NCBI RefSeq assembly: GCF_003425685.1
Contig: NZ_QJKM01000002.1
Span: 1-64,000, forward strand
Source: Rhizobium terrae
GTDB lineage: Bacteria; Pseudomonadota; Alphaproteobacteria; Rhizobiales; Rhizobiaceae
Length of the DNA stretch: 64,000 nucleotides
Direction: 5' to 3'
Under the pieces are notes generated by a model. That model saw only the letters and a list, made by a program, of their open reading frames with translations, searched no databases and had not been told where the DNA came from. Numbering within the stretch: the stretch's first letter is position 1; each line of letters starts with the position of its first letter. The position numbers were made by a program, and so were the translations under genes. Below are positions 16,573 through 26,342 of this stretch, piece after piece.

Positions 16573-16950
16573 TCAATATCCCACAGGCGGAAGCGGTTCG
16601 TCCCGCGGCTCCGCCAGCCGCATCCCGTCGGTGTCGTCGGTGCCGAGCTCCTGGTAGGCGCGATAGGTCAGCACCAGGAGAAAGGCGAAGAAGGAAAAGG
16701 AGATGACGATCGCCGTCAGGATCAGCGCCTGCGGCAGCGGATTGGCGGCGCCGGCGGGCAAGGCCTGCATGCCCGCCGGGATGATCGGCGGCACTTCGCG
16801 CGTCAGCCTGCCGGCGGTGAAGAGGAGCAGGTTCACCGCATTGCCGAGCAGCGCCACGCCGAGCAGGATGCGCACCGTGTATTTCGACAGCATGAGATAG
16901 ACGGCGGCGGCGAAGAACAGGCCAATCAGGATGGCGAACAGCGTTTCCAT
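16573..16950 (-). CDS. mnhC: Mrp-type antiporter subunit C
   Basis: A 125-residue protein of the NuoK-like family with three helices: [19 protein letters not shown], then VRILLGVALLGNAVNLLLF, then LPQALILTAIVISFSFFAF. These are the classic subunit C segments. The start at 16950 overlaps the stop of subunit B by one base (TGATG). The acidic, proline-containing tail is typical. Confidence 0.93.
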   Translation of the reverse strand: METLFAILIGLFFAAAVYLMLSKYTVRILLGVALLGNAVNLLLFTAGRLTREVPPIIPAGMQALPAGAANPLPQALILTAIVISFSFFAFLLVLTYRAYQELGTDDTDGMRLAEPRDEPLPPVGY

Positions 16951-17405
16951 CAGTCTTCGCCTCCTGTTTTTCCATCCGACCGTTCCGGCAGCCCCGGTTC
17001 CTGCTCGAGGGCGAGAGCGATCGAGATGATGGCGCCGACCACCACGAGATAGACCCCGACATCGAAGGACATGACGGTGGCGAGCGGCACCTCGACGCCG
17101 AGGATTTCCGGATAGATCCACAGTCCCGTCATGAAGGGCACGCCGAAAAGGATCGATACGAGGCCGGAGACGGTGGCGAGCATCAGGCCGCATCCGGCGA
17201 TCGCCATCGGATGGAAGCGCAGCGCCCGGCGCACCGCGCCGACCCCGAAGGCGATGCCGTAGATCGCCAGCGCCGACGCGGCGATCAGCCCGCCGATGAA
17301 CCCGCCGCCCGGCTCGTTATGGCCGCGCAGCAGAACGAAGACCGAGAAGAGCAGCATCAGGGCGGTGAGGACGGGGGCGACGGTGCGCAGGATGAGAGTG
17401 TTCAT
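16950..17405 (-). CDS. mnhB: Mrp-type antiporter subunit B
   Basis: A 151-residue protein with four helices and the subunit B signature [21 protein letters not shown] near residue 30. The start ATG at 17405 gives [18 protein letters not shown], the usual beginning. Presence of a separate B gene together with a long A subunit indicates the seven-subunit form of the antiporter. It is followed with one-base overlap by subunit C. Confidence 0.92.
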   Translation of the reverse strand: MNTLILRTVAPVLTALMLLFSVFVLLRGHNEPGGGFIGGLIAASALAIYGIAFGVGAVRRALRFHPMAIAGCGLMLATVSGLVSILFGVPFMTGLWIYPEILGVEVPLATVMSFDVGVYLVVVGAIISIALALEQEPGLPERSDGKTGGED

Positions 17406-17490
17406 AAGCGGCCCCCTTGCGTTGCGCACGGCATCGCCTGTGGGTGAGATGGCCGGCAGGCCAGAGGAGTGCTTGCGTCAAATGCCATCA

Positions 17491-19836
17491 TCACTGCCCC
17501 TCCTCCCCAACGGTCTTTTTCCCCGCCCGCACCCGGATCAGCGCCAGAACCGCGAGCCCGGTGATCATCACCACGGCGATCTCGCCCAGCGTATCGGTGC
17601 CGCGGAAATCGACGATGATGACGTTCACCACGTTGGCGCCGTGGGCAACCACCTTGGAATAGGCGTTGAAGAAATCGGTCAGCACGGGGTCGAAGGGCGT
17701 CTCGACGGATTTCAGCAGGAGGGCGGTGAAACCCAGACCGCAGGCCACGGCGATGGTGCCGTCGAGAAGTTTTTGCCCGAGCAGGCGGTGGTCGCGATTG
17801 GAAAGCCTCAGCCGCGTCATGACCAGCGTCAGGATGACGACGGAAAGCGTCTCCACCATAAACTGGGTGAAAGACAGGTCCGGGGCGCCGAGGAGCAGGA
17901 AGATCACCGCGACCGCGAAACCCTGGATGCCGAGCGAGACGATCGCCGTCAGCCGGTCCCTGGCGCGCAGCACGGCCGCTATGCCGATCGCGGCGATGAT
18001 CAGGAACGCGGCCTCCTGCACCAGCACGCCGTCCGGCCAGACGGGAATGGCGGGCAGTTCGCCGAACAGGAAGGGCGGCAGGAGCAGGGTCGTGCCAAGC
18101 AGAACGAAGGTGGCGGTGAGATAGACCTCCAGCCGGCCCGGCTGTACGAGACGGGTCACGGCGGCGGACAGCCGCACGAGGCCCGCGACGAAATGGTCGA
18201 AACCGCGGTCTGGACCGGGACCGAGATTTTCCAGGAAGCGCGCGACCAGCGCACGGGCGGCGTCGAGCCGCCAGTAGACGAGCGCGCCGAGCGCCATGGT
18301 GGCGACCGAAAGCAGCAGCGGCATGCCGGGATGCGGCACGGCGGTGATGTCGATCACGACCCTCTCGTCGGCGATGGCGCTTGCCATGGGCGAAGAGACG
18401 TAACGATGGGCGATGCCGGGAAACAGCCCGCCGAGCAGGCCGAGGACGGCGAGATAGACGGGGCCGAGCAGCAGCACGACCGGTCCTTCGTGCACATGCC
18501 TCACCGCCTCGGTTCGCGGCCCCAGGAACGGCTTCAGCGCCACGGCGAAGGCGAGCGCGAACATCAGCGCGTTGCCGGTCACCGCCAGGATGGTGAAGAA
18601 GACGGCACGCGGATTGCCGGCAAGGAGCGCGGCATAGACCTCTTCCTTGGCGAGGAACCCGAAAAAGAGCGGCAGGCCGCCCATCGACAGGGCAGAGAGC
18701 AGCGCCGCGCCGAAGGTGATCGGCATGGCGGTGCGCAGCCCGCCGATCTGCGTCACGTCGCGGATGCCGGCCTCGTGATCGACGGCGCCGGCCACCATGA
18801 AGAGCGCGCCCTTGAAGAGGCAGTGGGCGATGAGATAAAGCACCGCCGCCTCCACCGCATGCGCGGTGCCGAAGCCGGTCAGCAAAACGAGCAGGCCGAG
18901 CGACGCCATGGTCGTATAGGCGAGAATCAGCTTCATATCCGTCTGGCGCAGCCCGAGCAGGGTGCCGGCAATCAGCGTGATGCCGCCGAAGAAGGGCAGC
19001 AGGATTTCCCAGGCAGGGGTATTCCCCATGACCGGGTTCAGCCGCATCAGCAGATAGACGCCGGCCTTCACCATGGTCGCCGAATGCAGGTAGGCGGAAA
19101 CCGGCGCCGGCGCCTCCATGGCATTCGGCAGCCAGAAATGGAAGGGAAACTGCGCCGACTTGGTGAAGGCACCGCCGAGAACCAGAACGAGCACCGCAAG
19201 ATAGAACGGGCTTTCGCGCAAGCTCCCTTCCAAATGCACCAGCAGCGAAAGCTGGGTGACGCCGGTGATGTTCCAGATGAAGATGAGGCCGGCGAGAAGC
19301 GCAAGCCCGCCTGCGCCCGTCACCACCAGCGCCTGCAGCGCCGCGCGCCGCGCCGCCTCCCGCTCGTGATCAAAGCCGATCAGCAGGAAGGAGGTTATGG
19401 AGGTGAGCTCCCAATAGACGAACAGCATCAGGAAACTGTCGGAAACGACGAGGCCGAGCATGGCGCCCATGAAGAGAAGGATGAAGGCGAGGAACCGCCC
19501 CTGCCCCGGATGGCCCTTCATATAACTGCCGGAATAAACGACGATCAGCGCGCCCATGCCAGTGATCAGCAGCGCGAAGCTGAGCGACAGGCCGTCGAGG
19601 AACCAGGAAAAGGAGAGGTTGAAGCTCGGCGCCCAGGCATAACCGCCGGTCACCGCTTCGCCCGCGGCGACTTCTGGGAGAAAGCCGCAGAAATGCAGGA
19701 AGACGAGTGTCGGCGCCAGCGCCAGAATCCAGGCCGCCTTGTCGCCGAGCCGGCGTGTGAGAGCCGGTGCGAGCACCGCGCCGAGGAACGGCAGGAAGAG
19801 CGCAACGAACGTCAATGCCGGCGCATTGGCAGACAT
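17491..19836 (-). CDS. mnhA: Mrp-type antiporter subunit A
   Basis: A 781-residue polytopic protein, first gene of the operon. The N-terminal two thirds is the NuoL-like antiporter core: [18 protein letters not shown], then [34 protein letters not shown]. The C-terminal part from about residue 610 is the extra MrpA domain ([20 protein letters not shown]). Acidic and lysine residues in the core helices are those expected for ion movement. An 85-base gap separates it from subunit B. The promoter should lie in 19837-20007, shared with the divergent msrB. Confidence 0.93.
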   Translation of the reverse strand: MSANAPALTFVALFLPFLGAVLAPALTRRLGDKAAWILALAPTLVFLHFCGFLPEVAAGEAVTGGYAWAPSFNLSFSWFLDGLSLSFALLITGMGALIVVYSGSYMKGHPGQGRFLAFILLFMGAMLGLVVSDSFLMLFVYWELTSITSFLLIGFDHEREAARRAALQALVVTGAGGLALLAGLIFIWNITGVTQLSLLVHLEGSLRESPFYLAVLVLVLGGAFTKSAQFPFHFWLPNAMEAPAPVSAYLHSATMVKAGVYLLMRLNPVMGNTPAWEILLPFFGGITLIAGTLLGLRQTDMKLILAYTTMASLGLLVLLTGFGTAHAVEAAVLYLIAHCLFKGALFMVAGAVDHEAGIRDVTQIGGLRTAMPITFGAALLSALSMGGLPLFFGFLAKEEVYAALLAGNPRAVFFTILAVTGNALMFALAFAVALKPFLGPRTEAVRHVHEGPVVLLLGPVYLAVLGLLGGLFPGIAHRYVSSPMASAIADERVVIDITAVPHPGMPLLLSVATMALGALVYWRLDAARALVARFLENLGPGPDRGFDHFVAGLVRLSAAVTRLVQPGRLEVYLTATFVLLGTTLLLPPFLFGELPAIPVWPDGVLVQEAAFLIIAAIGIAAVLRARDRLTAIVSLGIQGFAVAVIFLLLGAPDLSFTQFMVETLSVVILTLVMTRLRLSNRDHRLLGQKLLDGTIAVACGLGFTALLLKSVETPFDPVLTDFFNAYSKVVAHGANVVNVIIVDFRGTDTLGEIAVVMITGLAVLALIRVRAGKKTVGEEGQ

Positions 19837-20007
19837 GTCACCTCCTCGTTTCTAGAACCGGAACCGCCCCCGCCTTTCGCAAGGAAGTGGCCTTTCTATG
19901 GGAAAGAACCCCCCGCCTCAAGCAAAAGTGGCCGAAGTGCACAGAAACGCGACTTTTCCTCCGCAGGCCGCATGCCTATCTATGGGAAAAACGAAAGGAA
20001 TCCCGCG

Positions 20008-20418
20008 ATGTCCGAAGTCGTCACCCCGAAAATCCAGAAATCCGATGCGCAATGGCGCGAAGAGCTTTCGCCCGAACAGTACCGCATCCTGCGCCAGGCC
20101 GGCACGGAACGCGCCTTTACCGGGCCTTTCTGGAACAGCAAGGAAAAGGGCCTCTATCGCTGCGCCGGCTGCGGCGAGGAGCTTTTCATCTCCGATACCA
20201 AGTTCGATTCGGGCTGCGGCTGGCCGAGCTATTTCGAGCCGGTGAAACCCGGCGCGGTGACCGAACACCGCGACATGACCCACGGCATGATCCGCACCGA
20301 GGTGCGCTGCGCCAATTGCGGCGGCCATCTCGGCCACGTCTTCCCGGACGGCCCGCCGCCCACCGGCTTGCGCTACTGCATCAACGGCCATTCGATGACC
20401 TTCGAGCCGCTGAAGTAA
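20008..20418 (+). CDS. msrB: Peptide-methionine (R)-S-oxide reductase MsrB
   Basis: A 136-residue enzyme that reduces methionine-R-sulfoxide in proteins. It has two zinc-binding CxxC pairs (CAGCG and CANCGG), the [11 protein letters not shown] signature with a cysteine at the resolving position, and the catalytic C-terminal cysteine in [11 protein letters not shown]. The start at 20008 follows GAAAGGAA with a 7-base spacer. A much longer open frame upstream is only the antisense of mnhA. It stands alone, divergent from the antiporter operon. Confidence 0.95.
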   Translation: MSEVVTPKIQKSDAQWREELSPEQYRILRQAGTERAFTGPFWNSKEKGLYRCAGCGEELFISDTKFDSGCGWPSYFEPVKPGAVTEHRDMTHGMIRTEVRCANCGGHLGHVFPDGPPPTGLRYCINGHSMTFEPLK

Positions 20419-20439
20419 ACATCCGCCCCTTGTCTCAAG

Positions 20440-20465
20440 CCCTCTCCCCGCACGCGGGAAGAGGG
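20440..20465. terminator. Hairpin between convergent msrB and lysE
   Basis: CCCTCTCCCCGC at 20440-20451 pairs with GCGGGAAGAGGG at 20454-20465 with one mismatch and a two-base loop. It sits between convergent genes and may stop transcription in both directions. It also belongs to the intergenic hairpin repeat group. Confidence 0.45.
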
Positions 20466-20500
20466 TCCGCAGGGCGCAGCCGGATGCGGGGAGACCGTTC

Positions 20501-21109
20501 CTATTTCCCCGCCACGAGCCCGATCGCCAGCCCGCCCATCATGATGCCGATCAGCGTTTCCAGGATGCGCCAGGAGACCGGCCTTGCAAAAAGCGGCCGC
20601 AGCCACCGGGCGCCATAACCCAGCGAGAAGAAGAACAGGAACGAGCCCGTTACCGCGCCTGCGGCGAACGACACCCGACCGCCCGGAAACTGGGTGGAGA
20701 CGGTGCCGAGCAGCACGACCGTATCGAGATAGACATGCGGGTTGAGCCAGGTGAGCGCCAGGCAGGTGAAGAGCGTGCGGCGAAAGCCCTCGCCTCCCGC
20801 TTCCCCGACGACAAGCGTCTGCGAGGAAAGGAAGGCGGAACGCAGGCTGCGCAAGCCGTACCAGGCGAGGAAGGCCGCCCCGCCGTAACGCATCACCGGA
20901 TCGAGCCAGGGCAAGAGGTCAGCCACCTGGCGAAAACTGCTGACGCCAAGCGCGATCAGAATCGCATCCGACAGAGCGCAGGTGAGGCAGACGGCGAAGA
21001 CGTGCTCCCTGCGGATGCCCTGCCTCAACACGAAGGCATTCTGGGCGCCGATCGCCACGATCAGGCTGAGCCCCATGGTGAGGCCCGCCGCGTAAACCGA
21101 AAAATCCAT
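20501..21109 (-). CDS. LysE/ArgO family amino-acid exporter
   Basis: A 202-residue membrane protein with six helices and the family motif GAQNAFVLRQGIRREH near residue 22. A conserved NPHVYLDTV segment lies mid-protein. Members export basic amino acids such as lysine or arginine. It is divergent from an ArgP-type regulator, the classical lysE-lysG or argO-argP arrangement, which supports export of arginine or lysine under ArgP control. Canavanine export is another possibility in this group. Confidence 0.9.
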   Translation of the reverse strand: MDFSVYAAGLTMGLSLIVAIGAQNAFVLRQGIRREHVFAVCLTCALSDAILIALGVSSFRQVADLLPWLDPVMRYGGAAFLAWYGLRSLRSAFLSSQTLVVGEAGGEGFRRTLFTCLALTWLNPHVYLDTVVLLGTVSTQFPGGRVSFAAGAVTGSFLFFFSLGYGARWLRPLFARPVSWRILETLIGIMMGGLAIGLVAGK

Positions 21110-21142
21110 GATCCAACCTGCCGGGAGAAGACTTGCAGGGTT

Positions 21143-21164
21143 TTCGCTAATGCCATAAAGCGAA
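21143..21164. promoter_or_regulatory. Inverted repeat, candidate ArgP binding site
   Basis: TTCGCT at 21143-21148 and AGCGAA at 21159-21164 form an inverted repeat with a 10-base spacer, in the 100-base gap between the exporter and argP. LysR-type regulators bind interrupted dyads of this size. AT content is higher than around it. Confidence 0.5.
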
Positions 21165-21209
21165 TTAGACCAGTTAATTTTCCTCCTACCGGTTAAGTCA
21201 GGCTAAATT

Positions 21210-22115
21210 ATGTTGGACTATGCCGCGCTGAAAGCCGTCGCCGCCGTCGTCGAGACTGGCAGTTTCGAAAAGGCCGCCGCAAGGCTGAACGTGACGCCAT
21301 CGGCCGTCTCGCAGCGGGTAAAACAGCTCGAGGAGCGGCTGGGCACGGTGCTGATCGCCCGCGGCAGTCCGTGTGCCGCGACCGAGAAGGGAGAATGGCT
21401 GTGCCGCCACATCGAACATGTCGGCATGCTGGAGGCCGAGCTTTTCACCCACCTGCCGGCGCTTGCCGAGACGGGAGCCGCCGAACAGACCGTGACGCTG
21501 CATATCGCCGCCAATGCCGACAGCCTCGGCACGTGGTTCCTGGAAGCAATCGCCAGCTTTGCCCGCAGTTCGAACTACATGCTGCACGTGGCGGTGGACG
21601 ACCAGGACCATACGGCGGACTGGCTGCGGCAGGGACGCGTGACGGCGGCGGTGACCGGCCTCGGCAAGGCGGTGCAGGGCTGCCGGGTCTCGAGCCTCGG
21701 GGCGCTGCGTTATCACGCCACCGCCAGCCCGGATTTCTTCGCGCGGTATTTTCGGGACGGCGTGACGCTGGAAGCGCTCGCCCGGGCGCCGGCGATCACC
21801 TTCAACCAGAAGGACCAGCTGCAGGCTCAGTGGGTGCGCCAGAATTTCGGCCGCACGACACGCCATCCGACCCATTGGCTGCCCTCGACACAGGCCTTCG
21901 TGGACGCAAGCCTTGCCGGCATGGGCTGGGGCATGAATCCGATCAACCTCGTGCGGGACCACCTTCGCTCCGGCCGGCTGCTGGAACTCCTGCCGGATAC
22001 GCCGCTCGACATCCCGCTCTTCTGGCAAATCAACCGGCTGACCGCGGACCGGCTGTCAAACCTCACCCGCCAGATCGTCGAGGTGGCCAAACGTGAACTC
22101 GTGCCGCCGGCTTAG
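21210..22115 (+). CDS. argP: LysR-family regulator ArgP
   Basis: A 301-residue LysR-type regulator of the ArgP (IciA/LysG) branch. The N-terminal helix-turn-helix reads SFEKAAARLNVTPSAVSQRVKQLEERLG, almost the family consensus. The effector domain ends with the DIPLFWQINRL segment characteristic of ArgP. Members sense lysine or arginine and activate the divergent exporter. The exporter gene lies next to it, which makes the pairing convincing. Confidence 0.9.
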   Translation: MLDYAALKAVAAVVETGSFEKAAARLNVTPSAVSQRVKQLEERLGTVLIARGSPCAATEKGEWLCRHIEHVGMLEAELFTHLPALAETGAAEQTVTLHIAANADSLGTWFLEAIASFARSSNYMLHVAVDDQDHTADWLRQGRVTAAVTGLGKAVQGCRVSSLGALRYHATASPDFFARYFRDGVTLEALARAPAITFNQKDQLQAQWVRQNFGRTTRHPTHWLPSTQAFVDASLAGMGWGMNPINLVRDHLRSGRLLELLPDTPLDIPLFWQINRLTADRLSNLTRQIVEVAKRELVPPA

Positions 22116-22124
22116 AGTGTTTCC

Positions 22125-22532
22125 TCAGGCGGGGTCCCGGTCGTAAACCGTCACTCCCGCCGGCAGTTCGACCCAGGGGTGACGGCGACAGTCATAAACC
22201 GAATCCTGCGGCGGCGGGAAGTCCGGATCGGCGAAGGCGCCGACCGCGACGGCAACCGACAATTGCTCGTAACCGTCTTCGGTATGGAAGACCGTCGAGC
22301 CGCAGACGGGACAGAAGCGAAACCGGAAGCGGGCGCCCTGATCCCCTTCCCGGACATATTCGGTGGCGAGGCCGGAGACTTTGTAAGGAGCGGCAAAGGC
22401 GGCGAGCGCGGCGAACACGCTGCCGGTGCGGCGTTGGCAGGCAAGGCAGTGGCAAACGCCGACGCCGAGCGGCGCGCCGCTGACTTCGATCGACAGCTGG
22501 CCGCAGCAGCAGGAGGCTATTCTGGACGACAT
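22125..22532 (-). CDS. GFA/CENP-V family zinc protein
   Basis: A 135-residue protein with the zinc-binding cysteine pattern of the Gfa family: CCCGQL near residue 8, CHCLACQRRTGSVF, and CPVCGS. Gfa was first described as a glutathione-dependent formaldehyde-activating enzyme, but most members are of unknown substrate. It is convergent with argP with only 9 bases between. A second, different GFA protein lies at 24978. Confidence 0.9.
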   Translation of the reverse strand: MSSRIASCCCGQLSIEVSGAPLGVGVCHCLACQRRTGSVFAALAAFAAPYKVSGLATEYVREGDQGARFRFRFCPVCGSTVFHTEDGYEQLSVAVAVGAFADPDFPPPQDSVYDCRRHPWVELPAGVTVYDRDPA

Positions 22533-22621
22533 GCGGGACCTCGCGACATAGGGGCCGGCAGGCAGGCCGTGTTTGCGGACAGGTTAGGCCGGCAGCCGCC
22601 GCCTGGCCAGCATGACCTTCG

Positions 22622-23500
22622 TCATAGGACCTGAACCGGAAGCTCGACGGCAAAGGCGAAACGCGCCGTCCCGCCCGGCTGCAGGACGAGGCCATAAGGG
22701 CGTTGCGTCAGCTCGGCGGAACCACCGAGTTCGGCGGCCGTGCCGTGCCAGGGCTCGATGCAGACGAAGGGCGCGCCGGGTTTCTGCCAGAGCGCGAGGT
22801 TCGGCAGGTTCTCGAAGGAGAACTTCAGGCTTGGCCCGCCTTCGGCGGCATAGGTCAGGCCGGTGCCGGCGCCTTCGGCGAAGATCATCGCATCTTCCTC
22901 GAACATCGAACGGTCGAGCGTCAGCCTGCCCGCCTTGAAGGGCGAGGCAAGCCTTTGCGGCTTCACGAGCCCGCCTTCCAGGCGGGTCAGCGCCGGTTCG
23001 GCGCCGTTATCGAGGGTCACGGTATGGGCGCGGCCTTCCGCGCCCGGCAACGGCCAGAGGAAGGCCGGGTGGAAACCGAGGCCGAAGGGCATGGGCTTTT
23101 CATCGCGATTTTCGACGTCTGCGGCGACCGTGAGCCGGCCGCCATCGAGCGAATGCGTCAACGCCAGGAGGAATTCGAAGGGATAGACGGCCCGGGTGGT
23201 GTCGGAAGCCCGAAGTTCGTAACGGCACATGGTCTCGCTCGATGCGGCGAGCGAAAATTCGCTGCGGCGGGCAAAACCGTGCTGCCCCATCTCATAGGAC
23301 CGGCCATCGACGGCGATGCGGTTGTCCGGCGCCTTGCCGACCATCGGGAAGAGAACCGGCGAACGGCCGTTCCAGAAGGCGGCGTCGCCATTCCACAGCC
23401 ATGCCTTTCCATCCGCCGAGGTGAGCGCCTGCATCTCGGCGCCGAGCGAGGAGATTTCGGCGGTGAGCTGCTGGTTCGAAATACGGGTGATCTCTGGCAC
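22622..23500 (-). CDS. Aldose 1-epimerase family protein (LacX-like)
   Basis: A 292-residue protein of the galactose mutarotase-like fold. Recognisable parts are the N-terminal SLGAEMQALTSADGKAWLW, a histidine in GQHGFARRSEF, FGLGFHPAFLWPLP with the second catalytic-type His, and CIEPWHGTA near the C-terminus with the acidic residue. Members interconvert sugar anomers, though LacX-like proteins have no proven substrate. It is a single gene. Confidence 0.88.
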   Translation of the reverse strand: MPEITRISNQQLTAEISSLGAEMQALTSADGKAWLWNGDAAFWNGRSPVLFPMVGKAPDNRIAVDGRSYEMGQHGFARRSEFSLAASSETMCRYELRASDTTRAVYPFEFLLALTHSLDGGRLTVAADVENRDEKPMPFGLGFHPAFLWPLPGAEGRAHTVTLDNGAEPALTRLEGGLVKPQRLASPFKAGRLTLDRSMFEEDAMIFAEGAGTGLTYAAEGGPSLKFSFENLPNLALWQKPGAPFVCIEPWHGTAAELGGSAELTQRPYGLVLQPGGTARFAFAVELPVQVL

Positions 23501-23624
23501 CGGGTGTCCTCCTGAAATGGCTGCGGCGGCAAGCTTCCGTCACAAGCATTGCCATTCGATGACCAAAGCGGGAATGCCGCTCCGAGACCGCGAAATTTTC
23601 GCGGCCGGCAAGGCCGCATCGGCG

Positions 23625-23993
23625 TCAGGCGCGCAGGGCGACCGCCCGATATGCTGCCTCTTCAGTCTTTTCCGCCATGCGGATCTCATAGGCCTTGCCC
23701 CAGTCCGCCATGACGGTGACGGCATGGTTGAGGCTGCGGCCGAATTCGGTGGCGGAATATTCCACCCGCTGCACCCTGCCCGGAAACACCTCGCGGCGGA
23801 TGAGATCGTCGGCCTCCATCTCGCGAAGCTGCTGGGCAAGCACCTTCTCGCTGACGCCGGCCAGGATGCGCCGCAATTCCCCGAACCGGCGCGGCGCGAT
23901 GTTGATCTCCCAGAGGATATCGGTCTTCCATTTTCCGCCGATCACATTGAGGGCACTCGCGAAACCGCAATCGTCGTCCGGCAGGCGCTTCAT
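23625..23993 (-). CDS. HxlR-family transcriptional regulator
   Basis: A 122-residue winged-helix protein with the HxlR signature: GGKWKTDILWEI, FGELRRIL, VSEKVLAQQLREMEADDLI, then YSATEFGRSL. I chose the ATG at 23993 because GGGGAG lies 7 bases upstream and the extra N-terminus of the longer frame is not family-like. It is divergent from an NAD-binding oxidoreductase, the usual target arrangement. A cysteine at residue 9 (DDCGF) is in the position used as redox sensor in YodB-type members. Confidence 0.88.
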   Translation of the reverse strand: MKRLPDDDCGFASALNVIGGKWKTDILWEINIAPRRFGELRRILAGVSEKVLAQQLREMEADDLIRREVFPGRVQRVEYSATEFGRSLNHAVTVMADWGKAYEIRMAEKTEEAAYRAVALRA

Positions 23994-24102
23994 TTTCGTT
24001 CTCCCCTTACCGCAGAGCAACCGCTTACCCAAAGGTGCGTAATTTACCGTCTCCGATCGCTCATTCTATCACATGGCGTCTCAGATATCGGAGTTCAAAT
24101 CG

Positions 24103-24981
24103 ATGACCGCAATAGGATTTTTCGGCGCCGGCCGGATGGGAACCGCGCTCGTCCGCACACTTTTGAAGAACGGCCACGACGTGCATGTCTGGAACAGGAC
24201 GGCGGAAAAGGCGCAGGCGCTCGGCGCTTTCGGAGCGCAACCGCAGCCGACGCCCGAGGCGGCGTCAGCCAGAGCAGAGATCGTGATCGTCAACCTGCTC
24301 GACTACGACGCTTCCGACGCGCAGCTGAGGCGGCCCGAGGTCGCCAGCGCGCTGCAGGGCAAGCTTCTGGTACAGCTTACCTCCGGTTCGCCGAAGACGG
24401 CACGCGATACCGGCGCCTGGGCGGCGGCGGAAGGAATCGCCTATCTGGACGGGGCGATCATGGCGACGCCGAACTTCATCGGCGAGCCCGACACGCTGAT
24501 CCTCTACAGCGGATCGCGCACGGCTTACCGGAAATACGAGACGGTGTTTGCGGCGCTTGGCGGCAAATCCGCCTTCGTCAACGAGGATTTCGGCGCCGCC
24601 TCCGCGCTCGACAGCGCGCTTCTGAGCCAGATGTGGGGCACGCTGTTCGGCACGCTCCAGGCGCTCGCCGTCATCGAGGCGGAAGATATCGATGCCGAAA
24701 CCTATGCGGCCTATCTCAGGCTGGTGCAGCCGGTCATCGACCTGGCCGAACAGGACCTGATGCGGCGGGTGCGGGACGGACGCGACGGAGGCGACGCGGA
24801 AACCTTCGCGACGATCGCCGCCCACAACGCCGCCTTCCAGCATCTGAAGCATATCAACGCCGAACGGGGCCTCAACCCGACGATCGCCGATGCCTTCGGC
24901 ACGCTCTTTGCCGCCGCCATCCAGAACGGTCATGCAGAGGACGATTTCGCGGCGCTGGCGCGCTTCATGGTGACGCGATGA
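24103..24981 (+). CDS. NAD(P)-dependent oxidoreductase of the beta-hydroxyacid dehydrogenase / imine reductase type
   Basis: A 292-residue protein with an N-terminal Rossmann fold (IGFFGAGRMGTALVRTLLKNG) and an all-helical C-terminal domain. The middle contains DGAIMATPNFIG, resembling the substrate loop of 3-hydroxyisobutyrate dehydrogenase and imine reductases. The Asn in HVWNRTAEKA favours NADP. Start ATG 24103 follows CGGAG. The next gene overlaps by 4 bases. It is probably regulated by the divergent HxlR protein. Confidence 0.85.
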   Translation: MTAIGFFGAGRMGTALVRTLLKNGHDVHVWNRTAEKAQALGAFGAQPQPTPEAASARAEIVIVNLLDYDASDAQLRRPEVASALQGKLLVQLTSGSPKTARDTGAWAAAEGIAYLDGAIMATPNFIGEPDTLILYSGSRTAYRKYETVFAALGGKSAFVNEDFGAASALDSALLSQMWGTLFGTLQALAVIEAEDIDAETYAAYLRLVQPVIDLAEQDLMRRVRDGRDGGDAETFATIAAHNAAFQHLKHINAERGLNPTIADAFGTLFAAAIQNGHAEDDFAALARFMVTR

Positions 24982-25403
24982 ACGGGGCGGAAGCGCGAGG
25001 CATACAAAAGGCCCGCACCGCCGCATGTTCCTGCGGCTGCCTGAAGCTGACGCTCGAGGGCGCCCCGGAGCGGGTCTATGCCTGCGCCTGCCTGGAATGC
25101 CAGAAGGCAACGGGATCGGCCTTTTCCTACCGGGCGCGATATCTCAAACAGTCGATCGTCGCCGACGAGGGCGAAAGACGGCGCTTCCGGCGCATCACCG
25201 AGGCAGGGCGTTGGATGGACCAGGTCTTCTGCCCGACTTGTGGCACGCTCGTCTACATGGAGGCGGAGGTGCTGGGCGCGCAGATCGTCGTTTCGGTCGG
25301 CTGTTTCGGCGAACCGGATTTCGCGCCGCCGGCCGCGATCTTCTGGTCGCGGCGCCGCCATGGATGGTACGAGCCGGATGCGGAGATCCGGCTGTTGGAT
25401 TAG
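24978..25403 (+). CDS. GFA family zinc protein, second copy
   Basis: A 141-residue protein with cysteines in CSCGCLKLTL, CACLECQKATGSAFSY and FCPTCGTLVYM, the Gfa zinc-binding set. It starts inside the stop of the oxidoreductase (ATGA), so the two are co-translated and may act on the same compound. It differs clearly from the copy at 22125, so this is not a recent duplication. Confidence 0.88.
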   Translation: MNGAEARGIQKARTAACSCGCLKLTLEGAPERVYACACLECQKATGSAFSYRARYLKQSIVADEGERRRFRRITEAGRWMDQVFCPTCGTLVYMEAEVLGAQIVVSVGCFGEPDFAPPAAIFWSRRRHGWYEPDAEIRLLD

Positions 25404-25407
25404 GCGC

Positions 25408-25818
25408 TCAGTCGCCGGCGGTCTCGCCCGCATATTGCAGGTCGGTCACCGGGCCGAACCATTCGGCGGTCGTGCCGTTCAGCGATTCCTGGATGGCGAT
25501 ATGGGTCATGGCGGTGGTGGCCGAAGCGCCGTGCCAGTGTTTTTCGCCCGGCGGGAACCAGACGACGTCGCCGGGGCGGATGACCCGGATCGGCTCGCCC
25601 CAAACCTGGGCGAGCCCGAGGCCGGCGGTGACGACCAGCGTCTGGCCGAGCGGATGGGTGTGCCAGTCGGTACGGGCACCCGGCTCGAAGGTGACGGACA
25701 GCGCCCGCACGCGGGCCGGCTCCGGCGCGTCCTCGATCAGCGGATCGAGCCTGACCCTGCCGGTAAAATATTGCGTTGGCGTGCGGGACGGCTGCGATCC
25801 GCTGGGCTTGATTTCCAT
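25408..25818 (-). CDS. Cupin-domain protein
   Basis: A 136-residue single-domain cupin. Motif 1 is seen in [14 protein letters not shown] with two histidines and motif 2 in [16 protein letters not shown]. It resembles the (R)-mandelonitrile lyase / carboxymuconolactone-type cupins often found beside oxidoreductases. The ATG at 25818 follows GAGGAG; the extension to 26025 runs into a repeat element. It is convergent with the GFA gene, 4 bases apart. Confidence 0.88.
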   Translation of the reverse strand: MEIKPSGSQPSRTPTQYFTGRVRLDPLIEDAPEPARVRALSVTFEPGARTDWHTHPLGQTLVVTAGLGLAQVWGEPIRVIRPGDVVWFPPGEKHWHGASATTAMTHIAIQESLNGTTAEWFGPVTDLQYAGETAGD

Positions 25819-25854
25819 GGGCCTGCTCCTCGTGTTCCGATGATTTTCCTTCAT

Positions 25855-25955
25855 AGAGCATTTCCGGCGAAAACGGAGTCGCCTCCAATGCTCCATCTCT
25901 TTGTCGACGCAATTCCGGACGCAAAACCGGTTCCCACTTTTGCTGGAATTGCTCG
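25855..25955. repeat. Dispersed rhizobial inverted repeat (GAGCA-TTCC type)
   Basis: Arms of the form GAGCATTTCCGGCGAAAA (25856-25873) and the reverse complement of GAGCAATTCCAGCAAAAG (25937-25954) enclose a GGAATTGCG / CGCAATTCCGG core. This sequence family is dispersed between genes in many Rhizobiales genomes. It lies upstream of the cupin gene. Confidence 0.65.
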
Positions 25956-26342
25956 TATAGGCCGCAATCGTCTCAAACGAGTGGCAGGCCCTTGCTTTTC
26001 TTGCCAGCCTGGTTATCCATTGCACTCACAAGCGTCGGCTCTTGAGGTTCATTTTGCCTAAGTAATCCCCGGTCTCGACAGGTTCACCCTTCCACGCGGA
26101 GAGGCAGTGCCCCCGTGTGGAGACATCTGTTCATCGGGGTGGCGGCTTGAGACCGGTTTGGCATTGACCGTGCCAGTGCGGACCGTGCCAGTGCGGCCTC
26201 AGCGTGCCTGAAACCGCCCTGAACCATCCGACGCTTCGCTTGCCCCTTTCACGTCCGGACCTTCGCCACGCCGCGCGCCCCTATCGGGCTTCTTCAAGTG
26301 CCGTTTCCCGCATGAACTTCCTGACCGGAAGATCAAAACGGC
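25956..26342. other. Intergenic region with a tandem 15-bp duplication
   Basis: No gene was found. ACCGTGCCAGTGCGG occurs twice in tandem at 26167-26181 and 26182-26196. The promoter of the DUF1062 gene should be within the last 150 bases. Confidence 0.6.

Noticed and set aside
14705-17062. A 943-codon open frame on the minus strand covering subunits E, D and C
   Set aside because: Only its last 157 codons (14231-14704) look like a protein. The rest is an off-frame reading of D and C in high-GC sequence with Arg-rich, non-family content.
17296-20007. A 1040-codon open frame on the plus strand antisense to mnhA
   Set aside because: Glu/Arg/Gln-rich low-complexity translation typical of a shadow frame. 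Only the last 136 codons are real (msrB).
22703-23515. Long plus-strand frame opposite the aldose epimerase
   Set aside because: The minus-strand product has full epimerase motifs; this one has none.
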